A stretch of 64,000 nt of DNA from UBA3537 sp965658025 (GCA_965658025.1 CBFHQL010000003.1:108508-172507); one strand, 5' to 3'. Shown: positions 17,421-26,838, numbered from the stretch's first letter. Notes: generated by a model from the letters alone, not told the origin. Program-made: numbers and translations.

Positions 17421-18545
17421 TTGGCAGGACTCTATCTCCATATTCCATTTTGTAAAAAGGCCTGTCATTACTGCAACTTCCATTTTTCGACCAATCAAAA
17501 GCATAAGCAAGATTTTATTGGGGCCCTTTGCAAAGAACTTCAACTTAGAGCAAAAGAATTAAAATCCGCACCATTAGAATCCATTTATTTTGGTGGAGGA
17601 ACACCATCGCTTTTGACCTTGGAAGATTTGAATACAATTTTTCAAACCATTGATGTCTATTACAATGTTAAGCCCGATGCAGAAATCACTTTGGAAGCCA
17701 ATCCGGATGATTTAACCCTTAAGAAAATTCAAGCATTTGCGTCCACACCCATCAACAGATTGAGCATTGGCATCCAATCTTTTTTTGATGAAGATTTACA
17801 GCTGATGAACCGTGCGCATAGTGCCAAAGAAGCGCGTCGATGTATAGAAATGGCAACGCCCTACTTTGATAATATCACTATAGATTTGCTGTATGGAATG
17901 CCGCAAATGTCTAATGAGCGTTGGAAAGAAAACCTTCAAATCGCCTTCGATTTACAATTGAACCATTTGTCGTGTTATGCCCTTACAGTAGAGCCAAAAA
18001 CAGCATTGGCGCATTTTATCAAAACCGCACAACACCCCCCAATGAACGATGCTGTGGCGGCTGCTCATTTTCAAATTTTAGTGGAAGAAACTGCTAAAGC
18101 TGGCTATGCGCACTATGAGGTATGTAGTTTCGGAAAACCTAACTATTTCTCAAAACACAATACCAGTTATTGGCGGGGTAAACCCTACCTCGGCGTTGGG
18201 CCATCGGCGCACTCTTTTGATGGGGAAAAGCGTGCTTGGAATGTATCGAACAATGTAAACTACATCAAAGCATTGGCAGAGGAAAAATTACCGCGCACGG
18301 AAGAAGTTTTAACGCCTAAAAATCGTTTTAATGAATATTTAATGACGGGGCTTCGTACCATTTGGGGCGTATCTTTGGCACATATCGAAAAAGAATTTGG
18401 TCAGACATTTCAAATCGAATTATTGAAAAACGCCCAAAAGCATATTAACGCCCAAACCCTTGTCATCGATGGTGATGTTCTAAAAACAACCGCAAAAGGG
18501 AAATTTTTGTGCGATGGTATTGCATCCGATTTATTTTTCATCTAA
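17421..18545 (+). CDS. hemW: HemW-type radical SAM protein
   Basis: A 374-residue radical SAM protein. The CxxxCxxC cluster motif with the HemW-type aromatic follow-up is HIPFCKKACHYCNFHF (Cys11, Cys15, Cys18). The SAM-binding YFGGGTPS (about 54-61) and the HemN C-terminal domain follow. HemW is a heme chaperone rather than a true coproporphyrinogen oxidase; lacking the extra residues of HemN, this protein fits the HemW group. The start is a TTG at 17421. No ATG lies between the ruvC stop and the cluster motif, so the non-ATG start is required. Confidence 0.92.
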   Translation: MAGLYLHIPFCKKACHYCNFHFSTNQKHKQDFIGALCKELQLRAKELKSAPLESIYFGGGTPSLLTLEDLNTIFQTIDVYYNVKPDAEITLEANPDDLTLKKIQAFASTPINRLSIGIQSFFDEDLQLMNRAHSAKEARRCIEMATPYFDNITIDLLYGMPQMSNERWKENLQIAFDLQLNHLSCYALTVEPKTALAHFIKTAQHPPMNDAVAAAHFQILVEETAKAGYAHYEVCSFGKPNYFSKHNTSYWRGKPYLGVGPSAHSFDGEKRAWNVSNNVNYIKALAEEKLPRTEEVLTPKNRFNEYLMTGLRTIWGVSLAHIEKEFGQTFQIELLKNAQKHINAQTLVIDGDVLKTTAKGKFLCDGIASDLFFI

Positions 18546-18580
18546 ATTTTTATTAAATTTATGGAAAACCTCATTTTTTT

Positions 18581-19330
18581 ATGAAAGCCATCATACATGC
18601 CAATAGTCGAACGTATACCATCTTTGTAGATCAACCTATCGATATTTCTATTCCACTTCGAGCCGCCAAAGACAATGTGAATGCTTGGTACTTGCCGCCG
18701 CCAAAAATTTATCCTGCAAAAATTAAAAATTGGACGGGCAGTATCAAAAGTGGAGCTGCTGTTAATTTTAATTCTATTGAATTTAACCCGCACGCGCATG
18801 GTACGCATACCGAATGTGTGGGGCATATTACCGAAGAAGTCCATAGCATCAATACCTGTTTGAAACAGTTTTTGTTTGTCGCTGAGGTGGTGACCGTAGT
18901 ACCAGAAAAAATGGGTGATGATTTAGTAATCTCAGAAAAACAATTACGCTATGCCATTGGCAATAAAAAGCGCGAAGCCGTCGTCATTCGTACGTTGCCC
19001 AATACCAAAGACAAACTCAATCGGCAGTATGCCCATTCTAATCCGCCTTTTCTTTCCGAAGCAGCAGCAATTTATTTAAGAAATAAAGGCGTCAAGCATT
19101 TGTTGGTGGATTTGCCCAGTGTGGACAAAGAAAAAGATAACGGTCAATTATTGGCACATAAGGCCTTTTGGGATGTAGATGGTGAAGTGCGTATGGACGC
19201 GACCATTACAGAGCTCATTTATGTTCCCAATACAGTCAGTGATGGAAAATATATTTTAAATTTACTCATTGCACCCTTTCAAAATGATGCTTCCCCAAGC
19301 AAACCCGTATTATATAAGTTGCACGATTAG
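18581..19330 (+). CDS. Cyclase family metal-dependent hydrolase (kynurenine formamidase-like)
   Basis: A 249-residue protein of the cyclase/arylformamidase family. The metal-binding motif HAHGTHTECVGHI is at residues 71-83, and the C-terminal HKAFWDVDG holds a further conserved histidine. Members hydrolyse N-formylkynurenine or related amides/lactones in the cytoplasm. No other tryptophan-catabolism genes are nearby, so the substrate is open. It lies nine bases before the YjbR gene on the same strand. Confidence 0.85.
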   Translation: MKAIIHANSRTYTIFVDQPIDISIPLRAAKDNVNAWYLPPPKIYPAKIKNWTGSIKSGAAVNFNSIEFNPHAHGTHTECVGHITEEVHSINTCLKQFLFVAEVVTVVPEKMGDDLVISEKQLRYAIGNKKREAVVIRTLPNTKDKLNRQYAHSNPPFLSEAAAIYLRNKGVKHLLVDLPSVDKEKDNGQLLAHKAFWDVDGEVRMDATITELIYVPNTVSDGKYILNLLIAPFQNDASPSKPVLYKLHD

Positions 19331-19339
19331 AATAACCCA

Positions 19340-19711
19340 ATGACCATTGAACACATTCGCGAATTTTGTTTAAAAAAACCGAAAACAACAGAAGAATTTC
19401 CTTTTGACGAGGACACTCTTGTGTTTAAGGTTTTAGGAAAAATATTTGCACTTTGCCCTTTGAAACAATGGGAAGAAGGTACGCCATCAATTACATTGAA
19501 GTGTGCTCCAGAATATGCCGAAGAACTCAGAGCAGAATATAATTGTATTGTGCCAGGGTTTCATGCTAATAAAAAACATTGGAACACCATTTACTTGGAA
19601 ACCAATGCGTTAGCCCCAGGATTTTTACTGGAATTAATTACGCACAGTTACGAGATGGTCATAAAAAACATGACCAAAACACAACGTGCACAATTCAATA
19701 TAGATTCCTAA
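19340..19711 (+). CDS. MmcQ/YjbR family protein
   Basis: A 123-residue CyaY-like fold protein of the MmcQ/YjbR family. It shows the N-terminal CLKKPKTTEEFPFDEDTLVFKV pattern, a central KCAPEYAEELR, and HWNTIYLE. The family is described as having a DNA-binding-like fold, but no function is settled. It follows the cyclase gene by nine bases. Its last 17 bases overlap the end of the convergent AraC-family regulator. Confidence 0.88.
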   Translation: MTIEHIREFCLKKPKTTEEFPFDEDTLVFKVLGKIFALCPLKQWEEGTPSITLKCAPEYAEELRAEYNCIVPGFHANKKHWNTIYLETNALAPGFLLELITHSYEMVIKNMTKTQRAQFNIDS

Positions 19712-20537
19712 ATTTTTGTGGTGATATATTTATAATTGCTCTAAATTGTCGGTTGAAGTTCGAAAGGTTTTTATACCCTGTTCTTTGGGCAATTTCCGCA
19801 ATACTCATTTCTTTTTTTTCTCTGAGTAAAGAACAAGCGTGTTCAATCCTAATTTTTTTTAAAAATTCAAAATAGGTGATGTTTGTTCTTTTTTTAAAGT
19901 ACTTGCAAAACGCATTTTTGGTCATTACCGCTATATCAGAAATATCTTTTAGCGTTATGTTATTGCTGTAATTTTTCATCGTATACTCCAATACTTTACG
20001 CATTCGTTCACCTTCATTGACGGAGTATTTTTTTTCATTAGGAAACGATGAAAGACAATCAAATTCAGCAGTCGAAATTTCACTTAAAAGGGTTAAAAAA
20101 ACAACCACTTGATTAAGTTTTGAAGCATTTTTGAATGTTTCAAATAATTGTGCAATTTCTGTTCTTGAAGATTTGAGTCTTATCCCTCTGGATATTTTTT
20201 CAAATAAAGGGTTCAATTCTTCTAAAGCAGCAGTATCGAAAAAATCAACCCCAAATGAAGCAGAGGTAAAAAAAATAGATTTTATTACGGTTGAAGGTAA
20301 ATGCTCTTTGGTCGATTTGAATACATGAGGAACATAACTGCCAATCACAAAAACATCACCTGAGCCAAATGTTGTTATCGAATTTCCAACAATCAATGTG
20401 CCCTCGCCTTCTACAACATAGCTGATTTGAATTTCTTTGTGTTGGTGTAATTTTTCATACAATGCAGTGCCAATATCTTCTTGGTAAATCAAAGAATCAT
20501 GCTCAGTTTTTGGAATGACAAACGGGACTACTTTCAT
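19695..20537 (-). CDS. AraC family transcriptional regulator (probable hydroxyproline regulator)
   Basis: A 280-residue regulator. The N-terminal cupin-like sensor domain covers about residues 1-120. The C-terminal AraC/XylS domain has two helix-turn-helices (ITLKDISDIAVMTKNAFCKY and MSIAEIAQRTGYKNLSNFNR). It is transcribed divergently from the four-gene hydroxyproline operon across a 127-base intergenic region holding a direct repeat, which makes that operon its likely target. The effector is inferred to be hydroxyproline or a breakdown product. The end overlaps the YjbR gene by 17 bases. Confidence 0.92.
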   Translation of the reverse strand: MKVVPFVIPKTEHDSLIYQEDIGTALYEKLHQHKEIQISYVVEGEGTLIVGNSITTFGSGDVFVIGSYVPHVFKSTKEHLPSTVIKSIFFTSASFGVDFFDTAALEELNPLFEKISRGIRLKSSRTEIAQLFETFKNASKLNQVVVFLTLLSEISTAEFDCLSSFPNEKKYSVNEGERMRKVLEYTMKNYSNNITLKDISDIAVMTKNAFCKYFKKRTNITYFEFLKKIRIEHACSLLREKKEMSIAEIAQRTGYKNLSNFNRQFRAIINISPQKFRNLY

Positions 20538-20580
20538 TAATTGTTATAATATATTATCTAAATTAAGTAAAATATACAAC

Positions 20581-20610
20581 TTATTGGATAATATAATATT
20601 ATTATTGGAT
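20581..20610. promoter_or_regulatory. Direct repeat, probable AraC-regulator operator
   Basis: TTATTGGAT occurs at 20581-20589 and again at 20602-20610, same orientation, exactly 21 bases apart. That is two helical turns and is the classic geometry for tandem AraC half-sites. The pair lies between the divergent araC-type gene and the hydroxyproline operon, 55-84 bases ahead of the operon's first ATG. The stretch between the copies is pure A/T. A TACTTTTG box (possible -7) follows at 20644-20651. Confidence 0.6.
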
Positions 20611-20664
20611 TACGATTAAAAATGTTTTTTTGAATTCCCAGCGTACTTTTGAATAAAAAACACC

Positions 20665-21570
20665 ATGCAAATACAATGGAAAGGGGTCATGCCCGCAGTC
20701 ACTACAAAATTCACAGCCCAAGACGAATTAGATTTAGACGCTTTTTCGCTAAACATTAACGCACAGCTTGAAGCAGGTGTTCATGGGATTGTTTTAGGAG
20801 GAACGCTTGGCGAAGCCAGTACGCTGAATGCTCAAGAAAAACGAGCACTAACCACAACAACTGTTAAACTTGCAAATGGTCATGTGCCAGTACTTATGAA
20901 TATTGCCGAACAAACGACAACTGGCGCTATAAATGCTGCAAAAATTGCAGAGCAAGACGGGGCCAATGGGCTTATGCTTTTGCCCCCTATGCGGTATAAT
21001 GCTTGTCCCAATGAAACGGTTCAATACCTCAAAGCAGTTGCCAACAGCACATCTTTACCAATTCTGATTTATAACAATCCAGTTGATTACAAGATTGAAG
21101 TGACTTTAGACATGTTTGAAGAGTTATTAAAATGCAATAATATCCAAGCTGTCAAAGAGTCTACTCGTGATGTTTCTAATGTCACACGCATTAAAAATCG
21201 CTTTGGAGACCGTCTAAAAATCATGACGGGTGTAGATACTATTGCTTTGGAAAGCATGATTATGGGTGCCGATGGTTGGATTGCTGGTCTTGTGTGCGCA
21301 TTTCCAAAAGAAACTGTAGTTTTATATCAATTGGTTAAAGCAGGACGAATTCAAGAAGCGGTTGAAATCTACCGATGGTTTTTTCCATTGTTAGAATTAG
21401 ATATTCATCCAAAACTTGTACAAAACATTAAATTAGCTGAAACGTACACCAAAATAGGGACAGAGTATGTTCGTGCCCCAAGATTACTGTTACGAGGAGA
21501 CGAACGCGCAAAAGTTGAACAAATCATAGAAAATGCATTGCGCAATAGACCAAAACTGCCTCAAATTTAA
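20665..21570 (+). CDS. DapA-family lyase, probable 1-pyrroline-4-hydroxy-2-carboxylate deaminase
   Basis: A 301-residue member of the dihydrodipicolinate synthase/N-acetylneuraminate lyase family. The Schiff-base lysine is Lys164 (NIQAVKESTRDVSN), with Tyr136 in ILIYNNPVDY and the substrate loop GGTLGEASTL at 45-54. The family contains several activities. The assignment as Pyr4H2C deaminase, which yields 2-oxoglutarate semialdehyde, rests on the three neighbours that supply every other step of hydroxyproline breakdown. First gene of the operon; 11 bases to the next gene. Confidence 0.82.
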   Translation: MQIQWKGVMPAVTTKFTAQDELDLDAFSLNINAQLEAGVHGIVLGGTLGEASTLNAQEKRALTTTTVKLANGHVPVLMNIAEQTTTGAINAAKIAEQDGANGLMLLPPMRYNACPNETVQYLKAVANSTSLPILIYNNPVDYKIEVTLDMFEELLKCNNIQAVKESTRDVSNVTRIKNRFGDRLKIMTGVDTIALESMIMGADGWIAGLVCAFPKETVVLYQLVKAGRIQEAVEIYRWFFPLLELDIHPKLVQNIKLAETYTKIGTEYVRAPRLLLRGDERAKVEQIIENALRNRPKLPQI

Positions 21571-21581
21571 AAATATCAATT

Positions 21582-23144
21582 ATGGAACTAGGGAAAAACT
21601 ACATTGGATTCAATTACACTTCATCAGGCGATAAAACCTTTAAAACGTTTAATCCAAAATTAAATTTGGAAAACCCATTTGAGTTTACAGAAGCCACCAT
21701 ACAAGAAATTCGTACCGCTGTCGAATTGGCTTGGGATGCATTTAAATCATACCGTAAAATTTCTGGAAAGGCCAGAGCACTTTTTTTGAATACAATAGCA
21801 GATGAATTGACATCTATTGAAGACGAAATTGTTGAGATTTATGGTCAAGAATCTGGATTGCCAGATGGAAGAGCCAAAGGAGAGTTGGGCAGGACAATCT
21901 TCCAGTTGCGTACTTTTGCCGATTTGGTTAAAGAAGGCAGTTGGGTTGATGCGCAAATCAATTCAAACTCAAATCATCCAAATAAACCTGATTTAAGACA
22001 ATACAATATTCCGCTTGGGCCTGTAGCAGTTTTTGGCGCCAGTAATTTTCCATTGGCCTATTCTACGGCTGGCGGCGATACGGCCTCAGCTTTAGCATCG
22101 GGTTGCCCAGTTATTGTAAAATCTCACCCTATGCACGCGGGTACAGGAACGCTTGTAGCACATGCGCTTATAAAAGCGGCGCAACAAACGGGAATGCCCA
22201 ATGGTGTATTTTCAAATTTGAACAGCAGCGGAACAGAGGTGGGTCGATTATTGGTTTTGCATCCAAAAGTGAAAGCAGTTGGATTTACAGGAAGTATCAA
22301 CGGAGGGCGCGCCTTGTTTGATCTTGCAGCAAGCCGTCCAGAACCCATTCCTGTTTTTGCCGAAATGGGCAGTATTAATCCTGTTGTATTTTTTGAACAT
22401 GCACTCACTGACTCACAAAACAATTGGGCAGAAACATATGCCAATTCAATCACTTTGGGAGCAGGTCAATTTTGCACAAACCCAGGTTTGATCATTGGTA
22501 TTAAATCAGAAGAGTTTTCAAAATTTGCAGAAAATTTAGCACTCAAAATAAATGATCTTCAAGGGCAGTGTATGTTGCATCCAAAACTCTTTACACATTA
22601 TGAGCATTTAAAAAGTGAAACCTTAGCACAAGACAAAGTTCACACTTTAAACTCATTACCAAAAGATTCAAAATTATCTTCAGTTTCTGGAACAGTTGCC
22701 CTTGTTGATGCCGTTACGTTCATCAAAAATCCATTGTTACACAGAGAAGTTTTCGGTCCTTTTTCGTTACTTGTTCAATGTGAAGATTACACCCAAATGG
22801 AACAATTAATCCACACTTTAGAAGGACAATTGACAGCTACTCTTATTGGAAGTGAAGCAGAGATTTTGGCACAGTCTCAAATTTTGGAAGCCCTTCAAAA
22901 TAAAGTTGGCCGACTTATTTTTAATGGCGTACCCACAGGTGTTGAAGTCTGCCCTTCGATGACCCACGGTGGCCCTTATCCAGCATCTTCTGATAGCCGA
23001 TTTACTGCTGTTGGCGTCAATTCAATAAAGCGATGGGTACGTCCTTTTAGTTTTCAGGATTTTCCGGATGCGCTCTTGCCTGATGCACTGAAACAAACAA
23101 ACCCTGATGCACTGAAACGCTCAAATCATGAATATGAAGTTTAA
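21582..23144 (+). CDS. 2-Oxoglutarate semialdehyde dehydrogenase (NADP+)
   Basis: A 520-residue aldehyde dehydrogenase. It matches the hydroxyproline-type ketoglutarate semialdehyde dehydrogenase group: VAVFGASNFPLAYSTAGGDT at 148-167, general-base Glu261 (FAEMGSINP) and catalytic Cys298 (GAGQFCTNPG). The reaction gives 2-oxoglutarate and NADPH, feeding the TCA cycle. The tail holds a near-repeat, LPDALKQTNPDALKRSN, unusual for the family and possibly a recent duplication. The end overlaps the epimerase start by 17 bases, or 11 if the epimerase begins at its second Met. Confidence 0.9.
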   Translation: MELGKNYIGFNYTSSGDKTFKTFNPKLNLENPFEFTEATIQEIRTAVELAWDAFKSYRKISGKARALFLNTIADELTSIEDEIVEIYGQESGLPDGRAKGELGRTIFQLRTFADLVKEGSWVDAQINSNSNHPNKPDLRQYNIPLGPVAVFGASNFPLAYSTAGGDTASALASGCPVIVKSHPMHAGTGTLVAHALIKAAQQTGMPNGVFSNLNSSGTEVGRLLVLHPKVKAVGFTGSINGGRALFDLAASRPEPIPVFAEMGSINPVVFFEHALTDSQNNWAETYANSITLGAGQFCTNPGLIIGIKSEEFSKFAENLALKINDLQGQCMLHPKLFTHYEHLKSETLAQDKVHTLNSLPKDSKLSSVSGTVALVDAVTFIKNPLLHREVFGPFSLLVQCEDYTQMEQLIHTLEGQLTATLIGSEAEILAQSQILEALQNKVGRLIFNGVPTGVEVCPSMTHGGPYPASSDSRFTAVGVNSIKRWVRPFSFQDFPDALLPDALKQTNPDALKRSNHEYEV

Positions 23145-24132
23145 ATGTATTGACGCCCATACTTGTGGCAATCCCGTGCGCGTTGTCACCACAGGACACC
23201 CAAACTTAAAGGGAGCCGATATGAGCGAGAAAAGGCTTCATTTCCTAAAAGAATTTGATTGGATAAGAACGGGATTGATGTTTGAGCCAAGAGGCCATGA
23301 TATGATGAGTGGGAGTTTTATTTTTCCGCCTCATAATATTGAAAATGACTGCGCAGTGCTTTTTATTGAAACCTCGGGTTGTTTGCCTATGTGTGGGCAT
23401 GGAACAATAGGAACTGTTACTGTTGCTGTTGAAGAGGGATTAATCACACCCAAAAACGCTGGACAACTTAAAATCGAGACTCCTGCAGGACTAGTTGAGG
23501 TTACTTATGCAGAACAAAACGGAAAGGTTCAATGGGTAAAACTCACAAATGTGAAAAGCTATTTGGCCCAAAGCAATTTGACCATCGAAAGTACTGTTTT
23601 GGGAACACTCACTTTTGATGTAGCTTATGGGGGTAATTTTTATGCCATTGTTGATCCTCAGAAAAATTTTTCGGGGGTACAAGATTTTACGGCTGCAGAA
23701 ATTATTAGACATTCTCAAGAACTGAGAGAAAAAATCAACAAAAAATATCCAGACTATTTTATTCACCCAGAGGATTCAAACATCAAAGATGTTTCTCATA
23801 TGCTTTGGACAGGAACCCCGTTAGATTCATCGTCATCAGGGAGAAATGCTGTTTTTTATGGCGATAAAGCCATTGATCGAAGTCCATGTGGGACGGGAAC
23901 TTCTGCTCGAATGGCACAATTGTTTTCTAAAGGACTTTTACAATTGGATGAAGATTTTGTGCATGAAAGTTACATTGGAAGTACTTTTATAGGACGTATA
24001 GAAGAAATTTCTAAAATAGGGGACACCCAAGCCATTATTCCCAGCATCAAAGGATGGGCTAAAGTTTTTGGTTACAACACCATTATGATAGACAAAGAAG
24101 ATCCGTATGCCGCTGGTTTCCAAGTAATATAA
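23128..24132 (+). CDS. 4-Hydroxyproline 2-epimerase (proline racemase family)
   Basis: A 334-residue proline-racemase-fold protein. Both catalytic cysteines are present: Cys89 in LPMCGHGTIG and Cys254 in DRSPCGTGTSA. Two Cys residues mark epimerases/racemases; the trans-3-hydroxyproline dehydratases of this family have Thr in place of one. It converts trans-4-hydroxy-L-proline to cis-4-hydroxy-D-proline. The start could be either of two ATGs, 23128 or 23134; both overlap the upstream aldehyde dehydrogenase gene. Two bases separate the stop from the next gene. Confidence 0.9.
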   Translation: MNMKFKCIDAHTCGNPVRVVTTGHPNLKGADMSEKRLHFLKEFDWIRTGLMFEPRGHDMMSGSFIFPPHNIENDCAVLFIETSGCLPMCGHGTIGTVTVAVEEGLITPKNAGQLKIETPAGLVEVTYAEQNGKVQWVKLTNVKSYLAQSNLTIESTVLGTLTFDVAYGGNFYAIVDPQKNFSGVQDFTAAEIIRHSQELREKINKKYPDYFIHPEDSNIKDVSHMLWTGTPLDSSSSGRNAVFYGDKAIDRSPCGTGTSARMAQLFSKGLLQLDEDFVHESYIGSTFIGRIEEISKIGDTQAIIPSIKGWAKVFGYNTIMIDKEDPYAAGFQVI

Positions 24133-24134
24133 AT

Positions 24135-25385
24135 ATGAGTAAACACGTAGTCATTGTTGGAGGAGGGGTTATTGGACTTTGTAGTGCATTTTTTCTGCAT
24201 GAAGCGGGCTATCAAGTGACCGTAATCGATAAGTCCGACTTGACAAGTGGTACGTCACACCTTAATGCGGGGTATATATGCCCAAGTCATTTTACGCCTT
24301 TAGCTAAACCTGGTGTTATAAAACAAGGGCTTAAATGGATGTTTAATCCCTCAAGTCCATTTTACATTAAACCAAGACTTGATGCCTCATTGCTTAGGTG
24401 GTTGTGGGCTTTTAAATCTTCATGTAAGGCAGAACTTGTAAAAAAAAATGAACCCCATTTGCGCGATTTATGTCAATTCAGTCAAGGGTTATTTCAGGAG
24501 CTTAGTCAGCATACCCATTTAGATTTTCATTATGAAAAGAAAGGTTTGCTTATGTTATGTCAAACAAACCAAGCATTGGAGCACGAATTACATATTTTGA
24601 GACGTGCACAGTCTTTGGGTGTCGATGCCAAAGAAATTACCTCTGTTGATTTAAAACAAATGGAACCCAATGTATCAGTTGATGCGGTTGGAGGAGTATA
24701 TTTTCCCAATGATCATCATGCAACGCCAACTTCATTTATGAGCGCTTTGCATCAGTATTTAATATCAGCGGGAGTTCAATTTTTTTTAAATGAAAACGTT
24801 CTTGATTTCACTATTAAATCCAATAAAATCAATAGTGTTTCAACAACTAATCGACAGTTAAATGCCGACGAGTTTCTTGTAGCATCTGGGACATGGTCAG
24901 CAAAATTATTGGAGAAATTAAACATCAAACTTTTACTTCAGCCAGGCAAAGGATATGCTTTTGAGTCCAAACGCATTTCAGAAATTTCAACACCTACAAT
25001 TTTAGTTGAAGCCAAAACAGCGGTGACACCAATGCTCGGTTTTACACGTTTTGCAGGGACAATGGAGTTGTCAGGATTAAATAATAAATTAAACAAAAAA
25101 AGAGTTGATGCTATCGCAAGTGCGGTTCATCGTTTTTATCCAGAATTGTCTTTTAGTCCTGATGAAACTTCTAAAGCAAAGTTTGGTTATAGACCACTTT
25201 CGCCAGATGGGATGCCCTATATTGGCCGTTCAAATGCTTTTAAAAACCTTACTATTGCAACAGGCCATGCCATGATTGGTTGGACACTTGGACCTGGCAC
25301 TGGAAAATTAGTTTCTGAACTTATTTTAGATCAAAAACCGTCGTTAGATTTGACGCCCTACAATCCAAACAGAACATTCAGATAG
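24135..25385 (+). CDS. FAD-dependent D-amino acid dehydrogenase (D-hydroxyproline oxidizing)
   Basis: A 416-residue DAO-family flavoprotein. The FAD-binding motif VVIVGGGVIGLCSAFFL is at residues 4-20, followed by TSGTSHLNAGYICPSHF. The C-terminal part ends with FGYRPLSPDGMPYIG and TGHAMIGWTLGPGTGK, typical of DadA-like dehydrogenases. In this operon the expected role is oxidation of cis-4-hydroxy-D-proline to 1-pyrroline-4-hydroxy-2-carboxylate, probably passing electrons to the respiratory chain. It is the last gene of the run; a convergent M20 peptidase gene begins one base beyond its stop. Confidence 0.88.
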   Translation: MSKHVVIVGGGVIGLCSAFFLHEAGYQVTVIDKSDLTSGTSHLNAGYICPSHFTPLAKPGVIKQGLKWMFNPSSPFYIKPRLDASLLRWLWAFKSSCKAELVKKNEPHLRDLCQFSQGLFQELSQHTHLDFHYEKKGLLMLCQTNQALEHELHILRRAQSLGVDAKEITSVDLKQMEPNVSVDAVGGVYFPNDHHATPTSFMSALHQYLISAGVQFFLNENVLDFTIKSNKINSVSTTNRQLNADEFLVASGTWSAKLLEKLNIKLLLQPGKGYAFESKRISEISTPTILVEAKTAVTPMLGFTRFAGTMELSGLNNKLNKKRVDAIASAVHRFYPELSFSPDETSKAKFGYRPLSPDGMPYIGRSNAFKNLTIATGHAMIGWTLGPGTGKLVSELILDQKPSLDLTPYNPNRTFR

Positions 25386-25386
25386 A

Positions 25387-26781
25387 CTATTTATTCTGTT
25401 TTAGATCTACAAAATATTTATAGAACAATGGAATCGTTTCAATCCCTTTGAGGTAATTAAAAACGCCATAATGCTCATTTGGAGAATGGATGGCATCGCT
25501 ATTGAGGCCAAACCCCATCAGAATAGTTTTGCTCTTTAGTGTCTCTTCAAAAAGCGCAACAATAGGGATGCTTCCGCCACCACGTTGTGGAATGGGGTTT
25601 TTCCCAAAAGTATCAAAATAGGCCTTTGAAGCCGCTTGGTATCCAATGTTGTCGATGGGTGTTACATATCCTTGTCCGCCGTGGTGTGGTGTTACTTTTA
25701 CACGGACACTCTCTGGTGCAATAGACTCAAAATGCGTTTTGAAAAGTGCCGTAATTTCGTGGTGGTCTTGATGCGGGACCAAACGCATAGAAATCTTCGC
25801 ATAGGCCTTACTGGCAATGACTGTTTTGGCGCCTTCACCAGTATATCCACCCCAAATACCATTGACATCAAGGGTTGGACGAATAGAATTGCGTTCGTTT
25901 GTAGTATACCCTTCCTCACCATACACAGCATCTATATCAAGTGCTTTTTTGTAGTTTTCTAAAGAAAAAGGGGCTTCGGCCATGGCTGAGCGTTCTTCTT
26001 TTGATAGTTCTTCTACTTTATCATAAAAACCAGGAATGGTAATACGGTTTTTATCATCGTGTAAAGACGCAATCATTTTGGTTAGAATATTAATAGGATT
26101 AGCCACAGCACCGCCATAAATTCCAGAGTGTAAATCACGATTTGGTCCTGTAACTTCGACTTCTACATAACTCAATCCACGTAGACCAGTAGTGATGGAG
26201 GGGGTGTCTTTAGAAATCATCCCTGTATCAGAAATAAGGATAACGTCATTGCTGAGTTTTTCAATATTGTTTTTTACAAATGTGGCTAAATTTTCACTCC
26301 CTACTTCTTCTTCGCCTTCGATCATGAATTTGACATTGCAAGGCAATTGGTTTGTTGAGGTCATAAATTCTAATGCTTTCACGTGCATATACATTTGACC
26401 TTTGTCATCACATGCACCGCGCGCAAAAATAGCCCCTTCGGGGTGTAATTCTGTTGTTTTGATGATGGGCTCAAAAGGGGGAGAGTCCCAAAGTTCTATA
26501 GGGTCTGCAGGTTGAACATCATAGTGCCCATAGACCAATACGGTGGGTAAGTTGGGGTCGATTAATTTTTCGCCATACACAATAGGGTACCCTTCTGTTT
26601 CACAAAGTTCAACGTGCTCACAACCGGCATTTTCTAAGCTTTTGGCTACAAATTTTGCAGTCGCAATAACGTCTTTTTCATAAGCTGAATCTGCACTGAC
26701 GGAAGGTATTTTTAGCAATTCAAAGAGTTCATCAAGAAATCGATCTTTGTGTGTTTCAACATAAGTTTTTATCGTTTTCAT
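25387..26781 (-). CDS. M20 family dipeptidase
   Basis: A 464-residue zinc-dependent M20/CNDP-type dipeptidase. It has the metal-binding VYGHYDVQPAD (about residues 83-93), ARGACDDKGQM, and EGEEEVGS with the catalytic Glu, then a dimerization insert and a closing metal-binding His in DAIHSPNE. It cleaves small peptides in the cytoplasm. It converges with the hydroxyproline operon with one base between stops. A joint role in using collagen-type peptides is an attractive guess only. Confidence 0.92.
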   Translation of the reverse strand: MKTIKTYVETHKDRFLDELFELLKIPSVSADSAYEKDVIATAKFVAKSLENAGCEHVELCETEGYPIVYGEKLIDPNLPTVLVYGHYDVQPADPIELWDSPPFEPIIKTTELHPEGAIFARGACDDKGQMYMHVKALEFMTSTNQLPCNVKFMIEGEEEVGSENLATFVKNNIEKLSNDVILISDTGMISKDTPSITTGLRGLSYVEVEVTGPNRDLHSGIYGGAVANPINILTKMIASLHDDKNRITIPGFYDKVEELSKEERSAMAEAPFSLENYKKALDIDAVYGEEGYTTNERNSIRPTLDVNGIWGGYTGEGAKTVIASKAYAKISMRLVPHQDHHEITALFKTHFESIAPESVRVKVTPHHGGQGYVTPIDNIGYQAASKAYFDTFGKNPIPQRGGGSIPIVALFEETLKSKTILMGFGLNSDAIHSPNEHYGVFNYLKGIETIPLFYKYFVDLKQNK

Positions 26782-26838
26782 GGGTTTTTGTTTTTTTCAA
26801 AATTACGAAATGCCATCAAATAAATTTCCATTGTTCAG

